NCBI RefSeq assembly: GCF_023856365.1
Contig: NC_064534.1
Span: forward strand, 15,273,960 to 15,337,959
Reading direction: 5' to 3'
Length of the DNA stretch: 64,000 nucleotides
Source: Brienomyrus brachyistius
Taxonomy: Eukaryota > Chordata > Actinopteri > Osteoglossiformes > Mormyridae
A program made the translations under genes and the position numbers. The notes below the pieces were generated by a model, which was given only the letters and a program-made list of their open reading frames with translations, was not told the DNA's origin and did no database searches. The first letter of the stretch is position 1. Each line of letters opens with the position of its first letter. Below are positions 20,101 through 34,900 of the stretch, piece after piece.

Positions 20101-23100
20101 CAGGCAGTCCCTGGGACACTTGGAGTTAACCTTGCTCAAGGGCTCATCCATGAAATCACTCCGCCAGCCATGGGATCTGAATTTCGTGATCCACAGAGCC
20201 TAACATCACCCACCACAAGCATCACAGTTCGAAAATGCAGCGTCATTACTGAATAAAGCTACCACACCAAACATCTCAGAATCTAGCCTGAAGATCTACC
20301 ACATTCATGCTAGTCAGGACAAATGTTTCTCAGGTTTAGGCATTTTTTTAAAAAACATATGGTCCGATTCGGTTGAAAAAATTCTACAAAACTTATTTGC
20401 TTATCTATCCCCTTCTGACCACTGGGACTGGCTGTCATGGCTGGCGGCTGTGGGTGGGGGCTGGAGAACTGAAGGAAAGCCATGTTTTTTCTTTACTCTC
20501 TGAGCAGGAAACTCCAGCGGCGAAGCGGCCCCCTCCTTTTGGACAGTCGAGATATTCTCCATGATGCAGACAGTGAGATAAGGACATTTCTGTGCCTGAA
20601 CACCTCACTCCGCTCATCACCACCCTGTCGGCGCTCACCTCGCCAGGCCAGTACCACGTTTCCTGTGGGCACATCCAGATGGCACTGTTACACACAGCAC
20701 ACAATGCCCCTTATCAAAAGACAATTCTGCTCTAGATCAATAGTTCTGAACCTAGAGGCTGTGAAGGCCAAAGAAGAGGTTACATTACCTTTGAAGAACG
20801 CTCAACCTGAAGGAGTCTGCTAATTATATTATTCTGACAACTACTTTGCTGGAGCACTGGAAAATCTTTCAGCTTGTTATAATAATACAGATAGAGTGAT
20901 TCTAAATTGAATGTTGCTTTACATCTCAACAAAAACAGTATCTAGCTTTGGATTTATGGGAAGTAATCAGAAATAGGTTACACAATCTGCAGCCCTAGGT
21001 GGCATGAACTGAATGGTGATACAACTAATTCTACACTACCACCTGGGGGCACTCTTTATATATGCAGTCAGACAAGCTTGTGTCTCCTTTTTGACTGAAA
21101 ACGAGGTTGTCCATTCACCAGAGGTGTGTTTTAATAGGGATACAATTTTGCTGAGAGGTATATTTAAGTTAATTTCAACAGTTTAAGGACATCAAATACA
21201 AATACTCGCCTTCCAAACTCAGTATCACTAGATGAGAAAGAAGCCTTTTGGTGAAGAACAACAACTGCTTCATATTTTAGCAAATGTACTGTCTGTTTAA
21301 GAGGCTTAGAAACTCCCCAGTCCTTCATTTGTTGGCAGTCAGAAGCTTCTCTTGGGAGAAAAGGTCAGGGGCTGATTTTCTGCACTCTGTGTCTGCAGAA
21401 ACACTTAATATAAGGATGGAAGGGAGCGCTTGTCTGATATTTCTGTCTCAGTCATAGCAAAGGAGCATTTAAAGGCAGAACTTTTGGGCCGTTAGTTACT
21501 GCAGACATAACTGGTGGTGAGACCAATGTATAATTCTTGCTTGTTTAACACTCCCTTTTAGGCAATGTCATCCAAAATCCTACACTCATCACACACTTTG
21601 CCTTCATACAATAAGTCTCTAAAGTAGCATTTTAACTTCAAACTTTTGGCCTTTTCTAGGCAATCTGCACCACTTTTGTAGGTGTTTAATAATAATTAAG
21701 GATAATGTGATCAAAGCTATGTATATTCCGGGAATTCCTATGTGCATTATTTCTTTTGGCCTTGTGACATTTCAAGGTGAAGTTAATTTAAATCTCATCC
21801 ATACATCCATTTTCTGTACCCTCATGTCCAAAGCAGGGTCACAGGGAGTCTGGAGTCTATCCCAGAAACCACAGGCGTAAAGCAGGGAATAACCCAGGAT
21901 GGGGCGCCAGCCCATCACAGAATTGAAATATCAATTTCTACATAATAATAAGCCTAGAAGATACATTAAATACGACCTTATTTCCTTTTGAGCATTAACT
22001 GCTTTAAAAAGACATGGAAAATATACATCATTTTTTTCCACCTAAAAAAATTGAGATCTGACAAACCTTTCAGTCAATGAAATTGAAGGTATTTATTTAT
22101 GGGAAGGGTCTGGATATATTGTGAAAAGGTATTGCTGGACTGCCTCTCAAAGCCTATACAATTATTCATGAATTATGCTTCTGGAATAGAATTGTCTATT
22201 GTGTTTTGAACAATTCAGAGAGGTTTTTTGTAGAGGTTTGGATACTGGTCAGACTTAAGCGCTTGGCAGAAAAGTTTTTGTTTTTATTTGGGACAGCCAA
22301 ATGATGAAATATTGTAAATATTGTAGATAGATGTTGTATTTGCTGTTTTATCAGTATTGTACTTCTCAATCTTTTTGTTGTCTTTTTCTTCTAAGTATTC
22401 ATTTTCATGCAAGCTTTGATCTGTGCACTGACAATCTATGGCTGGTAATACAATTTACATAATTTAGTTTGAAACTACCTAGAATGGGCTGGACATAAAG
22501 AGGAGGCGGTTGCTACAAAGTTCACTCTTGGTTCGATACATATTTCCCTGATGATATCTGCCAGGCTACACTAGTCTTCCATATCTTTTCCCTGGGCTGA
22601 TACAGATGTTCCTGGCGTACTTACTGTATTTATGATGTGAATACCTTTGAAATGCAAAGATATTTAGATTGAAATCCTTATCCGTCATTGAAATGAATTA
22701 TTTCCCTACATTTTTTGCTTGAATGCAAGACAGAGCTAGTAACCTGTATTATCATTTCATGGTCTTATTAAGTAAGAGCAAAACTGAATGAGACAACCAA
22801 ACTGGGTTTGGGTTTTTCCTTGAAAGAGGAATCTTGACCACATCATTGACTGTAAGGGGGAGACACAGTAAAAAGTAAGAGTGATAGTTGCAGTTCTATT
22901 TTAGTTAAAATTATTACTTGCAGTAGCGCTGCCGTGTAGCAACCAAAAGTAAAACAGGAAAAAAAGCTCCCAATGAAAGATTATGCACAAATACTGACTA
23001 GACATAGATATATTCACAAAAATGGTCTAACTTGTCCTCTCTCTTGCCCTATTTACCTTAAAAGGCACTTTGGATTTTTTATTATTATATAGTATATAAC

Positions 23101-25894
23101 ACAGCTGGTTAGGGAGCTATCATCTACAAACATGAAATACTTTTTATTTTGGAATGGTGACTGTAGGTCTCAGTAGAGAAAATCACAGCCGAAAGAAATA
23201 AATTCTTGGATTTGTGCAATCGTTTTTCCATTATTTTGCGTTTAAGTCTTCTAAGGAGTAAGAATACATATTATAAACAGCACTGTGTAAAACATTCTTT
23301 TCTATAACTTGATCTCCACAGGGACACATTGTTAGAACGTCAAAGCATACGTTTGTTTTTGGAACTAATAATCCAAACTCTGAAACCATTAGTTCGTCAC
23401 AATTTGTCCTGTTCAACAATGAAAACACAAACTATGGTGTAGCTTGTTAATGCAAAACTGACAAATCTGACTGAAGTCATTAATAGGAGCGTGCTGATAT
23501 TGCGTTTGAATAGAAACTCATTATCCACCAATCTTGCACCATTTAACCAAAAGCAACTTATTCCTCTGTATATTAATGTGTAATAAAATACACATCTATT
23601 AAGGTATTAACCATCAGGCCTAGAAAATGAAAGTAGTTACTAATAAATAGTGGTAAGATAATGTCCAAATTTACTCAGATTCTACTGACCTCCATCAGTT
23701 AGATAGAGATACTTTATTTATCCAGAAGGAAATTTAGGATCTAGAATTAATCATAACCAAGTGTTTTTTTGTTTATAGAAATATATAAATTTTTCTGATT
23801 ACAAGAAATACAACCAAAAGGTTGGAAAAGGTGAAATATTAAAAAACAGTCTTCAAAGGATATTAGGTCTGGTGTGTGTCTGCCATCCGGTCTACATCAA
23901 AGGTTGACGTGGTGCACAATAGCTTCAGTGTATCGTCAGGGAAGCGGAGTCCCGTGCGTACAGGTGTTACGCACCTGGAAGGCATGGCTGGCAAATCCGA
24001 CGCCCAGCTGCCGACACACAACCATGGCCTCCATGGTGCCCCAGCCCTCACCGCAGACTGTGCCCCACACCAAGGAGCCGTTTCTCTCTGCCAGGACCTC
24101 CACCCGCCCCTCAAAAGGATTCCGTCCTCCGCTGAGGCGGAGCTGCGGAGAACATGGTAATGCAGGAAGTTACCCCAGAGACTGTCCTCAGTGTATTCTT
24201 TCATTTTTTTGCAGAGTGAATAAGAAACATTTGAATTATAATTGTCTAGGACATCAGACAGTTAAATTCATACCATCGGAATGTCATAAATATGCACTGA
24301 TAAATTTCATTACCTGAATGTAGAATATATTTAAATAAAACCATATTGAAGCAAAATGTGGGCTCTTTTTATTAACTTGATTGTTTCCTTTATTGTGGTC
24401 CAGCTCTGACAATTATAGAACTAGGAGTGAAACCCGTTCTTCTATGTTATATATATTTAAATAAGAAAATGAGAAATGTGGAAAGGTAACCAAATTCACA
24501 TTGGTTTAATTTAATGCACACATAGTGTACTTTTGTGTGCCAATCCAAAGTTAATGGACACCATTCGTAGCAAGTATATACTGAAACGTTCTGACATGAT
24601 TTTGATGCTTACAGCACTTCTAAAGACTTCCTAGCAGATATGCTATGCTGCCTGCTGCATGAGGTAATCACACGAATGTGGTGTTTTTGATATTACCAGT
24701 GGGTGTCCACCCATGAAAAGCAGCTGTGTTAGGGTGACAGGAGACAATTTTAATGAGGTCACATGATGACTCGCTAAACGGCAGTGTTGGGCTAGGCCGC
24801 CCCTCACCCGCTGCTGGAAGCCCATGGCTGGGACGTTACACCTCACGCCGGCATCCTCCTCGTGACTGCAGCCCAGCGACTCCTTGTTGAATGAGCACTC
24901 GGTGATGGACTTCTCAAATCCAGAACACTCCACCTCATTCATATGGACTGGGCCCATTCCTGAAGACCACAAGAACCCATTATGATGTCCACTTTCGCAG
25001 TTTTCCGTTGCAATTAAAATGCAGAGTATTTTTCTGACTTGTATTGTTGCTCTTGCGCAATTTTAGTTAATACTAATATTAGTTAATACTGGGAAATAAA
25101 ATATTTTGAGTGTTGCTCAATAATGCAAATGTAAAGCGGATACACAGGCTTCAATTTTCATTGGCTGCCATATTTTATGGCACGCATGGTATCTGCATTA
25201 GTCTCCATCAAATAATTTACCATTAAGTTACTGGAGACGTTAACCACACTGATTTCTTGGGTCAAAAGAACGTGTGAGTTGTTTTCTTTTATATATTTGC
25301 TATTCATGAGATGTAGCAACCTTAACTTGCACCTGCCGAACCAGTGGCACACAGGTGCCATAGCATCAGTTTAATAATAATGTCTTTCCTGCAGCCTCAC
25401 CTACTCAACTTTCCTCCTATATTCTTTTTCTGTATTCAGCGTTATTCTGGAATTTACAACATTAGCTCCCATCTCAGGGCTGAGGCCTCACTGTGGATTT
25501 TACCTTGATTATTGTGGTCATACCCATAATGGAAACAAGCAGCATTCATTTACTTTTACTGCCATTTGGTCATGGAGGGAAACACTGACAGATGTTCCTG
25601 TTACACAGAAAACATGTTGGTAACACTTTACTTAAAGCAGTCAGCATAATGCATTGCAATGCATTCATAAAATATTATAAACACGGCCATAACTATTTAT
25701 AAAAAGGTGTAACACATTATAGTCATGTTTATTATGCATAATGCCGTACAAAGCATCATTAATGCTTATATTGATCAGTACAATGCATTATGCAGGTATT
25801 TACAAAAGAATATCTGAAAAATATATTTTTTGGCCTGAAGAAAAATTTAAATATTGAAAACAAAGGGATCTGTACTGTGGAACATTACCCCCCT

Positions 25895-25926
<32 letters not shown>

Positions 25927-28900
25927 GTAATCTACTGAGCACAAGATTACAGCAGAACTGCACTATATAGCTGTGCACCTCTATCAGAACTTGAATTCCT
26001 GCCAATGTACCTCAAACCAGACATATTCTGTGCTTCACCACATAATATACTGCTGCACATACATCATGCTACCTTGCACCCACCCATTTAGCATGATTCT
26101 GCACTGTGCGCTAACCCTGTCTTGCATTCTTTTATAGAGAAAATGTTCTTGAATTGTCTCTTCTACATGCACATAAGCCTCTACTGTGACCCCCACATAA
26201 AAGGCTTATCATGTCATTGTAGGGAACTTACGCATGGCAAAATGACAACAGAATTGAACTGAGCTTCATGTCTACATCCCATTCATGTCTTATAAAATTC
26301 ATGTCTATGCAAGAGCAAAAGGAAGACTTTTTTATTTAAAGGTATTCAAAGAACACATGCTGCTGGGCTTCCAGCAATGAGTGATGGTTTCTAGTTGATG
26401 GATGCTTGGACTTCTGGTTTTAGTTTGACAATTCCCTGTGAAATCTCACAGCAGCCTCTAAAATGAGTAACACCAGAATGATCTAAAGCAGGGGTTTCCA
26501 ACCCCAGGGACCCCCAGATGGAAACCGAGCATAGCTGTCACTAACATGTGATCAGATAATGAACAGCTAAGGGCTGGGACAAGGACTTTAATATTTCTTA
26601 CTCCAGGGGGGGCAGGTTGAAAGTGTTGGAAATGTCAATGACAGGATTTTGAGTCAGAGGTCACAACACTACCAGCAGAAAAAAACTTCAAAATAAATCC
26701 AAACAATATGTAATAAAACTGAAGTTCCAATATATCCTAATCATGTATACTGCAATTTAAAATAAAGTAATTCTAAATACAAAACGTTTACCTGGATAGT
26801 GTTCCCTGTAAAAATAAAAAAAATGCACAGAAATATAAATATTTGAAAGAATTCTGATCTTGTTGAAGGTGATCTAGAAATGTAAGCTTGCACAGCCCCA
26901 GAGGAAAAGTTTGCTGCTCTTAACAGTCTATCTCATTAGAAATTAATCATTTGTATAACTGAATTCTCCTAAGCAGAAATAAGAAGCAAAAGAATAAATC
27001 AGTTTGAGAAGAGGAGAAACACCAGAAAACAGGAGTTTCTTTTACTGTGCTCATGCGTTTCTCTGGAGTTTCTTTTACTGTGCTCATGGGTTTCTCTGGA
27101 GTTTCTTTTACTGTGCTCATGGGTTTCTCTGGAGTTTCTTTTACTGTGCTCATGGGTTTCTCTGGAGTTTGTTTTACTGTGCTCATGGGTTTCTCTGGAG
27201 TTTCTTTTACTGTGCTCATGGGTTTCTCTGGAGTTTCTTTTACTGTGCTCATGCGTTTCTCAGAATCAAAAACAGAGCCACAGAGCTGAGGCTTGAATTT
27301 GATCACTGAGACAAATTTCTGATGTTGTGCAGGTTCAGTCACAAGTCAAATCAAGTTTTCTTTTGGATCTCAAGAGCTGGTTATTTCAGACAAAGATCAG
27401 TACAGTAAGAGAAAAAAGATAATTTTAAGATCTTAAATAGGCTATTTCTCAGGAGCTGAATTTAAGAAGTATGACTAAATGGTCAAAATCTTTTAGTGAT
27501 ACTATATTGAACTCAGTTAATAGGCTGGACAGAGAACAGATCTTATTTTGAATTTTCTTTGGGTCGCTGCTTGTTAGATTCTGTATTAGGGATATCACAC
27601 AAAGCCTGACAGCTTGAAGAACATTATGGAAAAACACAAGCGCACAATAAGTACTGAGAAATCATATTACAGGTATACGCAGGGTTTTACCATATTAGGT
27701 ACATTTATGAAAGTAAAAGAAAGAGACAGTAAGTTAGGGACTTTTTTCCGTGCTGGTTTTCATGCTGGAACAAAAGGCTAGAATGGAAACCTTGATCCTC
27801 ATGTCAGGTGGCTCGTACCTTGGCCCAGGCGGCCGCCGGTCAGGAATTCTTTGGCAGTGCCAAAGCCCAGCTCTCTGCACACGACCGTGGCAGAGATGAG
27901 GTTCCAGTTGTCGTCGCAGATGGTGCCCCATTCGCCATTCTTCAGCACCTCTACACGGCCCTCTCCTACTATGGCGCCGCCCCTGAGGCGTACCAGAGGC
28001 TGCTGTGGAGGTGAGAGCAGGACCGGCAGTCAGGCGGAGTTTCAGGGTCCTCGCCTTAACACTCATTTGTGTTTTTAAAACTGATCAATGTCATTTGTGA
28101 TGGAACACAGACCATGTCTTTTTGGACACATGCGTATACACAATATATTATACACTGGCTATGAATATATCCATCCATCCATCTTCTAAACCGCTTATCC
28201 TACTGGGTCATGGGGGGTCCAGAGCCTATCCCAGAAGCAATGGGCACGAGGCAGGGAACAACCCAGGATGGGGGGCCAACCCATCGCAGGGCACACTCAC
28301 ACACCATTCACTCACACATGCATAGGGGCAATTTAGCAAGTCCAATTAGCCTTTTTTGGACTGTGGGGGGAAACCGGACCCAGAGAAAACCCCACAACGA
28401 CATGGGGAGAACATGCAAACTCCGCACACATGTAACCCAGGCGGAGACTCGAACCCGGGTCCCAGAGGTGTGAGGCAACAGTGCTAACCACTGTACCACC
28501 ATGCCGCCCCATTATGAATATATATTATCCACATTTACACATTTTTTTATATTTCTTATTAAAGACTAATTATTGGATTATTCATCTACTATTGAAAAAT
28601 CAGATACATTTGATTGAACCGGATGAATTTATATTTTATGTTAATTTCTTCTAATATTACACTGATTGCATGACAACAGGAACAAAATCTTCTCAGGAAT
28701 CTTCTCAATAAAATACAAACTGTTAATGAAAATTTTGACCATAACTTTTCCTGCAGAAACACATCTTTTTAACGGCTAAAAAAGAACACAGGCCATCATT
28801 TAAAAAATGAACATCCTGAATTCTAACCCTGTTACATCGGTTGTATGAAATGCAAAAAAATGCACTTGATGCAAAGTATCGTGATGTCAGCATTCTTTCA

Positions 28901-31900
28901 ACACCTGGAATGCAGCTTGACCTTTGCAAGATTTTGCTTCCAGTTTCATCACAACAGGTTACAAGTCATGCAGTGATATTTACTGTTAATGAAAACAATT
29001 TATAAATTCCATACAGAAGAAGCAGCCACGACTGTCTTTGATGTAACAACATGTCCCGAAAGATCTAAACAAATTATCTAACAGATATAAGCAAATACCT
29101 AAGCTTATTTGCTGAGATGTTCCTTCTCAGACCTTCTGAAGGACTTGTACTGGGCTTTTTTCCCCAACTATACAGAGCAACACACTCCACATATAAAAAG
29201 TACTATGTGCACATTGCTACTTTTGGAGATGAGTGCCGTCCGTAACTACATTTAGTGAGAAGGAAGTTTAATAGTATTATATCAATGTAACATGCATGTG
29301 TGTGAGTTTGGAGACTCAAAATCTGGATGAAGAGAATTGGTGTTGGGGAAAACTGACCTGTGGAACATGCCTGAATGCCCTCAGTTTCTGGGATGTTTGA
29401 TTCAGGGGTGGGATGATGAGATCATTGTGACAGAGGACTCTTGTCAATATGTGTTTTCAGTTTTTCAGTTTCTTTTGGATTCCATCTATTCTTTCTGATT
29501 TTCCCTGATCTAGAGGTGATGGTCATGATCATTTGCGATGATCCACTTAACAGTCCAGGCATTCGAGTTTAACAAACAGACTATTCTGAATAGATATCAC
29601 AAATATACCAGCCTGATTATCATTTAAAAAAAAAAATTTTGTATATCACTGGCATGTAAATTAAACATGTATGACCCAGGCCATTCAATGAGAAAAGTTT
29701 GTAGAAATAATAAACTTCAAACAGCAATCATCTACAAAAAATGGACTAGATATTCAGTTAAACTTCAAAGAATACAGCATGCTAAAATTGATATATACTA
29801 CTATACATTAATACATAATGCTGTATTAAACCATTTTTCCTGAAAATCTTGAGAGACATACATATTGCCATACATGTAACCTAGGCCCAAAAAGTGCTAT
29901 TCTGTTTACGTAAGTTTATTGTGGAAAACAAATAAAATGGGGGCTGACCTTAGCTACAGGACTTATTTGCTAGAATAAAGCAATAAGGAAGTAGATGTTT
30001 GTTTTATTGTAAGTGAGTTCATTATATATGCCCCATATGACAACAATGCCACTACTTGAGGTATAAGCATTGACTGGTTGACCCATGCTGAGCAAAATCA
30101 GCCTCAGCAAATTAGCTTAATATACAGCTGGGCCTTTTAAAAAGCCTTGTATACAGTAGTGTGCTAGAATCATTTAAAGGCCTTGCATTTCCCAGCACAT
30201 TCTGTTGCTATGGTGATGCTTTCTTTTGTTCATGCATTTCCAAATGGTTCTCATCCAACATTCCATTGGCCATCGCATCATTACAAGATATAAAAGTACA
30301 CAATGATTACGATTTATTGTGGTTTTACCAGACCAAGTGCGTCCCAATTTCATAAAAACAAAAACACAAACTGTTTGTATCACAGTAATTTATTCTACTA
30401 GCCTTGAATTTAATTTTTTGCTAATACCCAGTGTAAGCTATTGTTTATCTTCCTTAATAAATTACTGCTAAGTTGCAAGCATATTATTACTCTTCTCTGA
30501 GAATTTTACACATTTTCTTGGTAAGCTCCTGATTTCCACGCTGTTAGGGTTTTTAGGGCTAGCGCTCAGGGATCCCTCAAATTTACTCACAAGATTTCAG
30601 GGCAGCCGATTAGCATGTAAAAACACTGAAACTTTCCATGCACTCCATAAAACAGAAGCTAAACAAACAGCAGTTTAGAAGCTCACGAGGACAGTCTTTT
30701 AATGGAAGACCTACCTCTTGCCTGAAAGCTTTTCTGAAGCCGGCCATGGGTGTGGGAGCAAATGACCGTCCAGGGACACAGCTCACCACCACTGGTAACC
30801 CTTGTGCACAGCTGCCATTGATTTTTTCTGCCTCACTGCGCCCAAGTTTGCAGCTGGACAGGTGGGACTCGGTTCCTGTGCAGTTCACAGAGTAATCCCA
30901 GTAGGTGTGTTTCCGCCTACGTGCGAACATCCTGTGAGTTTAGAGGGACAAACAACAGCTGCATCATTCATCTGTCTTTTAGCCGACTGGCCCTTCCACA
31001 CCATCCCAGTATCAGTATGTGTATTGTATATGCTCCCTGAATATGCCAGTCACATACATAATTGATTTCCTAATCCCAGTGCTTTCATATGTGACATAAT
31101 CTAACCAAATGTTTTCACTTTGGACAGTGGAAAATATGTTTTGTATCTAATTTTGAACTCCTGCCAGGACTAAAACAAAGACTGCCCCTGGCCTGTTTTA
31201 ATTAAATGCTGTTATACAGTGGAATCTGTGACTATTGACTCCCATAAGACGTACATTTAAAAACGACAAAAAATATGACAGCATGAAAATCCAAAGTAAA
31301 TATATAAATAAAATTCAGCAACATTTTGGTGGTAATGCTTATGAGACCAAGCTGCACATCTGTGGGAATTAAGCTTTCAAAGACCTAAGTGCTTTCTCCG
31401 AAGCAGGGGGATTTTGAAGAGAGCACAGAACATAAAATAAATCACACACTTTTGCATGATCTTAAAATATGTCATACATATTTACAATGATCCCGTTTTC
31501 TTTTCATCCATGAATTTTCCAGAGCTTGAAGCAACCAAGAGGTTCAGACAATTGTGCTTGAGTAACAAATCCTTCACAAGCCCTACTGGGCTCTGCACTG
31601 GGAGATCTGGCCCACAAAAATGTTCCGCCATCTCTGAGTGAGTGTGACTCCGCACGTAGCTCAGTTGGGCTCCTGCTCTCACTCCAACTCTCTGTCTCAG
31701 ATACATTTATTCTTACACAAGCACAAAGCCAAGAGTAACATGGTTTACACGTGTATGTTTATGGGTCAGGAAAGGCAGAATTTCAGTACTAAATAACAGT
31801 TTATCTGGGTATACTGAAGTACACACCAAAAGTATATCACATTTTGTATAATTTTGCAATCCTTTTTCTAATATGAACAACTTTCAGCTTCAGTTTGAGA

Positions 31901-34900
31901 TTTCTGGCTAAACTCTTTTACACGGGTTTCCACTATTAAATAAACTATTCATGTCTCCCCCCCCAGTTTGTGGGCATTACAGCTACCTAATGGTATGTGC
32001 CGTTTTCGGAAAGAAGAAGGTAGCAGGGGAGTAGATATAATGAATGGTATGCGAGGTTATATCGAATGGTACTAAAACTGATTTATGAGGAGTCACGTGA
32101 AGCATTGTGGTGATGCGTACGGAACTGGTGGAAAGGTGTCCACTGGACGCGACCAAATGACAGTCCTCAAGAAATAAATTCGTAACAAACTCCTCTGATG
32201 CAGTGCTGATGCAGTGCTGAGGCCGTCGAGACTCAAAAGTCACCCCAGTGAGTCAGACAGAGGTCATGGCCCTGAATATTTTAATAATAGCCTTTAATTT
32301 CAGTAGATGTTTTTCTTTTTTCCTGCACTAACAGTGCAGTCTAGTAGGTTATTTTTCTACCAGTTGCATATAATTTTGTTTAATCTATTTCAGCGAAAAA
32401 GACATGCACATAAAATTTGTCCGCATTACAATAAGCTGGGTGAGCAGATGTTGAGTTAATTTCTTGAGGGGAAATTTGCCAGGCTGATTTTCAGTTATAT
32501 GTCTTTCTTGGAATGAACTGGACTAAATGCAGTGAAATGCCAATGATCTGACATTTTAGTTTCCATGCACCTTAAGATCATAACAGACTTGCGAAAACTC
32601 TGAGAAATTAACTACGTTTAGCGGTTTCTACATAAAAAATGTGACAAGACTCCTCTACACATTGGGTTGCATATTAATATCTCTGTGTCAAAAGATCTTG
32701 CCACAGTGAGAAGTTTGGAAGTGGCAGAGGGATAAGGACGTCACACTTTTTCATGATGTCTTTATGTGGTTCCTGTGACTTTCACACGTGCCTTATACTC
32801 ACTTGTAGACTCGAGTATTGTATCTCCTCTCCCCAGGAAAGCCAAACATGCCACAGATGACATGGCTGTTCATCGGGGTCCAGTCCGCATCACAGAGCTG
32901 CTTCCATCTGCCCTCGTCCTTCACCTCCACGTAGCCCTCTGTGACTGGAATGCGCTTGCGGTAAGATGCCAGGATCGCACGGATGCGTACGTCCTCCACG
33001 TGGATGTTCAAGCTCTGTGGAGAAGCACGGCAGTGTTCAGGAACCAAAAGATTCATGCCAGGAATTTATTTACAGCATTCAGATTGTGAAAAAGCGGACA
33101 AAGACTATGCGAATGACTGCCATTTTCAAAAGATTTCATCAAACAAATACTGCACGTGCGTGACTATGGACCCCTGAGACCTTTCAGATGGAGTTGTGAA
33201 TTCCTTCTGCCCATGCTGTATTTTGACTGCAGGCTTTAAAACTAAACGCATTATATTATATAAATTTGTATATTTCAGTGGTTAAAAAAATAGTTGGAAT
33301 AAAACCATTATATTATCCAACCACCCATCTATTTTATAACTACACATCCTGGTTGAGATTGTGTGGTGGGGTGGGGGGGGGGGGGGGTGGGTGCCAGACT
33401 TCCAACCTATCCGAGACAGTACAGGGTTTCAGCTTGGGAAACTTCCTGGATGGGATGCCAGTCCACCACAGGGCACATGAACACACATACAATCGTACTC
33501 TACTTTGCCATTTAGAGACATCAATTAGCCCAACTGATGCCTTAGGATTTCAGGCTAAAGAAAAAAAATATAATACCTAGAGGAAATTCCTGCAACATTG
33601 CCCTCTCCTGGTGAGGAATGGGTTTACGTTTCTCAGGGTCTTGTTCACGAGTGAAGGAGGAAGGGAGTGGAGGAAGGGAGTGGAAGATCAACAGACAGAT
33701 CGGTGCAGCGTTGGCTGTATTGTGGACACTGTTCCGTTCTGTCATGGTGAAGAGGGAGCTGAGCTGGAAGGTAAAGCTTCTGATATGCCAGTCGATCTAC
33801 CTTCCTACCCTCACCTATAGTCGTGAGTCCTCAGCCTTAGTGACAGAGTGTCGAGTTCAGATATTCAGGAGGGGCTCAAAGTCGAGCTGCTGGTCCACCG
33901 CATAGAAAGGAGCCAGTTGAGGGGGTTTGGGCATCTATCTAGGATGCCTCCTGGATGGGTCCCTGGGGAGGTGATTCAGGCATGTCCAACTGGGAGAAAA
34001 CCCCAGGGCAGAACCAGAACACACTGGATATTATCTCTCAGATAGTCTGGGAACACCTTGGTATTCCCCTGGTGGAGTTGGAGGAGGTGGCTGGTGAGAG
34101 GGAGGTCTGGACATCCCTGCTTAGACTGCTGGCCCAACAACCCGACCCCGGATAAGCAGAAGAAAATGGATGGATGGTGAAAATCATACTACAACCTTTC
34201 TAGGGTTTTATACAAACTGCCAAAATACACACAGTGTCCACTCTACCCGGTATGTAGTAACTGGGCAGGGCCCATTTCTACCACAAGACCTACTTTGAGG
34301 GGTGTCAAGTCTGTTCAGAGAAGCCCTTCTACACAGCACTCTTGCACTCTTGAGGTTTTCCATTCTCTTCTGACCTCTTACCAAGATGTTCAGCCACAGA
34401 ACAGCTGCTAACTGGTGTTCTTTCTTTTGTCAATAGCACCATTCCCTGCAAAGTCTGGACACTGTAGTGTATGAAAATCCTGAGACCCTCAAGATGCCCC
34501 GTGGGCTGTATGCATTCAATTGTAGCCATATGATCGGCCGTCTGGAAGAGCAGGCTGTTTGTGTTAACGAGCAGGTGTAGCTAGTGAAGCGTTTACTGCA
34601 TCTGCTTTCTCCATCTTCAGGGCTAAAAACAAACCCATATATCTGTGCTGTGTGACTTTGCTTGGTGTAGTCTGTTCATCTTCGTAGTGAGAGACCGGTG
34701 GCTTATTATCTAAAGTAATCATCTGCCTCATTCCCAGAGCCTAACATAAACAGTGTTGGCTTCTGTGCAGGGAATCCCTATATTGTGGGCCAAACTGCTT
34801 GGCTTTCGGTCACTTTTTAGATGAGCTGATGATACTTTATTGATCCTCGTAGGGAAATTTTCTTTTTGCCTACCCCATCCTGCTCTCCATGACACACAGC

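Noticed and set aside
27033..27262. Evenly spaced direct repeats resembling a CRISPR array
   Set aside because: The 33-bp units are head-to-tail with no unique spacers and lie in a vertebrate intron: a minisatellite.
26947..27342. Repetitive protein ([11 protein letters not shown] repeated) on the - strand
   Set aside because: The frame is open only because the unit is 33 bp; frames are open on the other strand too, and no promoter, splice or family evidence supports it.
31656..31669. tRNA A-box-like GTAGCTCAGTTGGG
   Set aside because: No matching B box or foldable acceptor and anticodon arms follow within 80 bases.
33842..34178. Possible host gene encoding the [23 protein letters not shown] sequence
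   Set aside because: It matches the C-terminal end of a common fish non-LTR retrotransposon, frameshifted and followed by a GGATGG tail.
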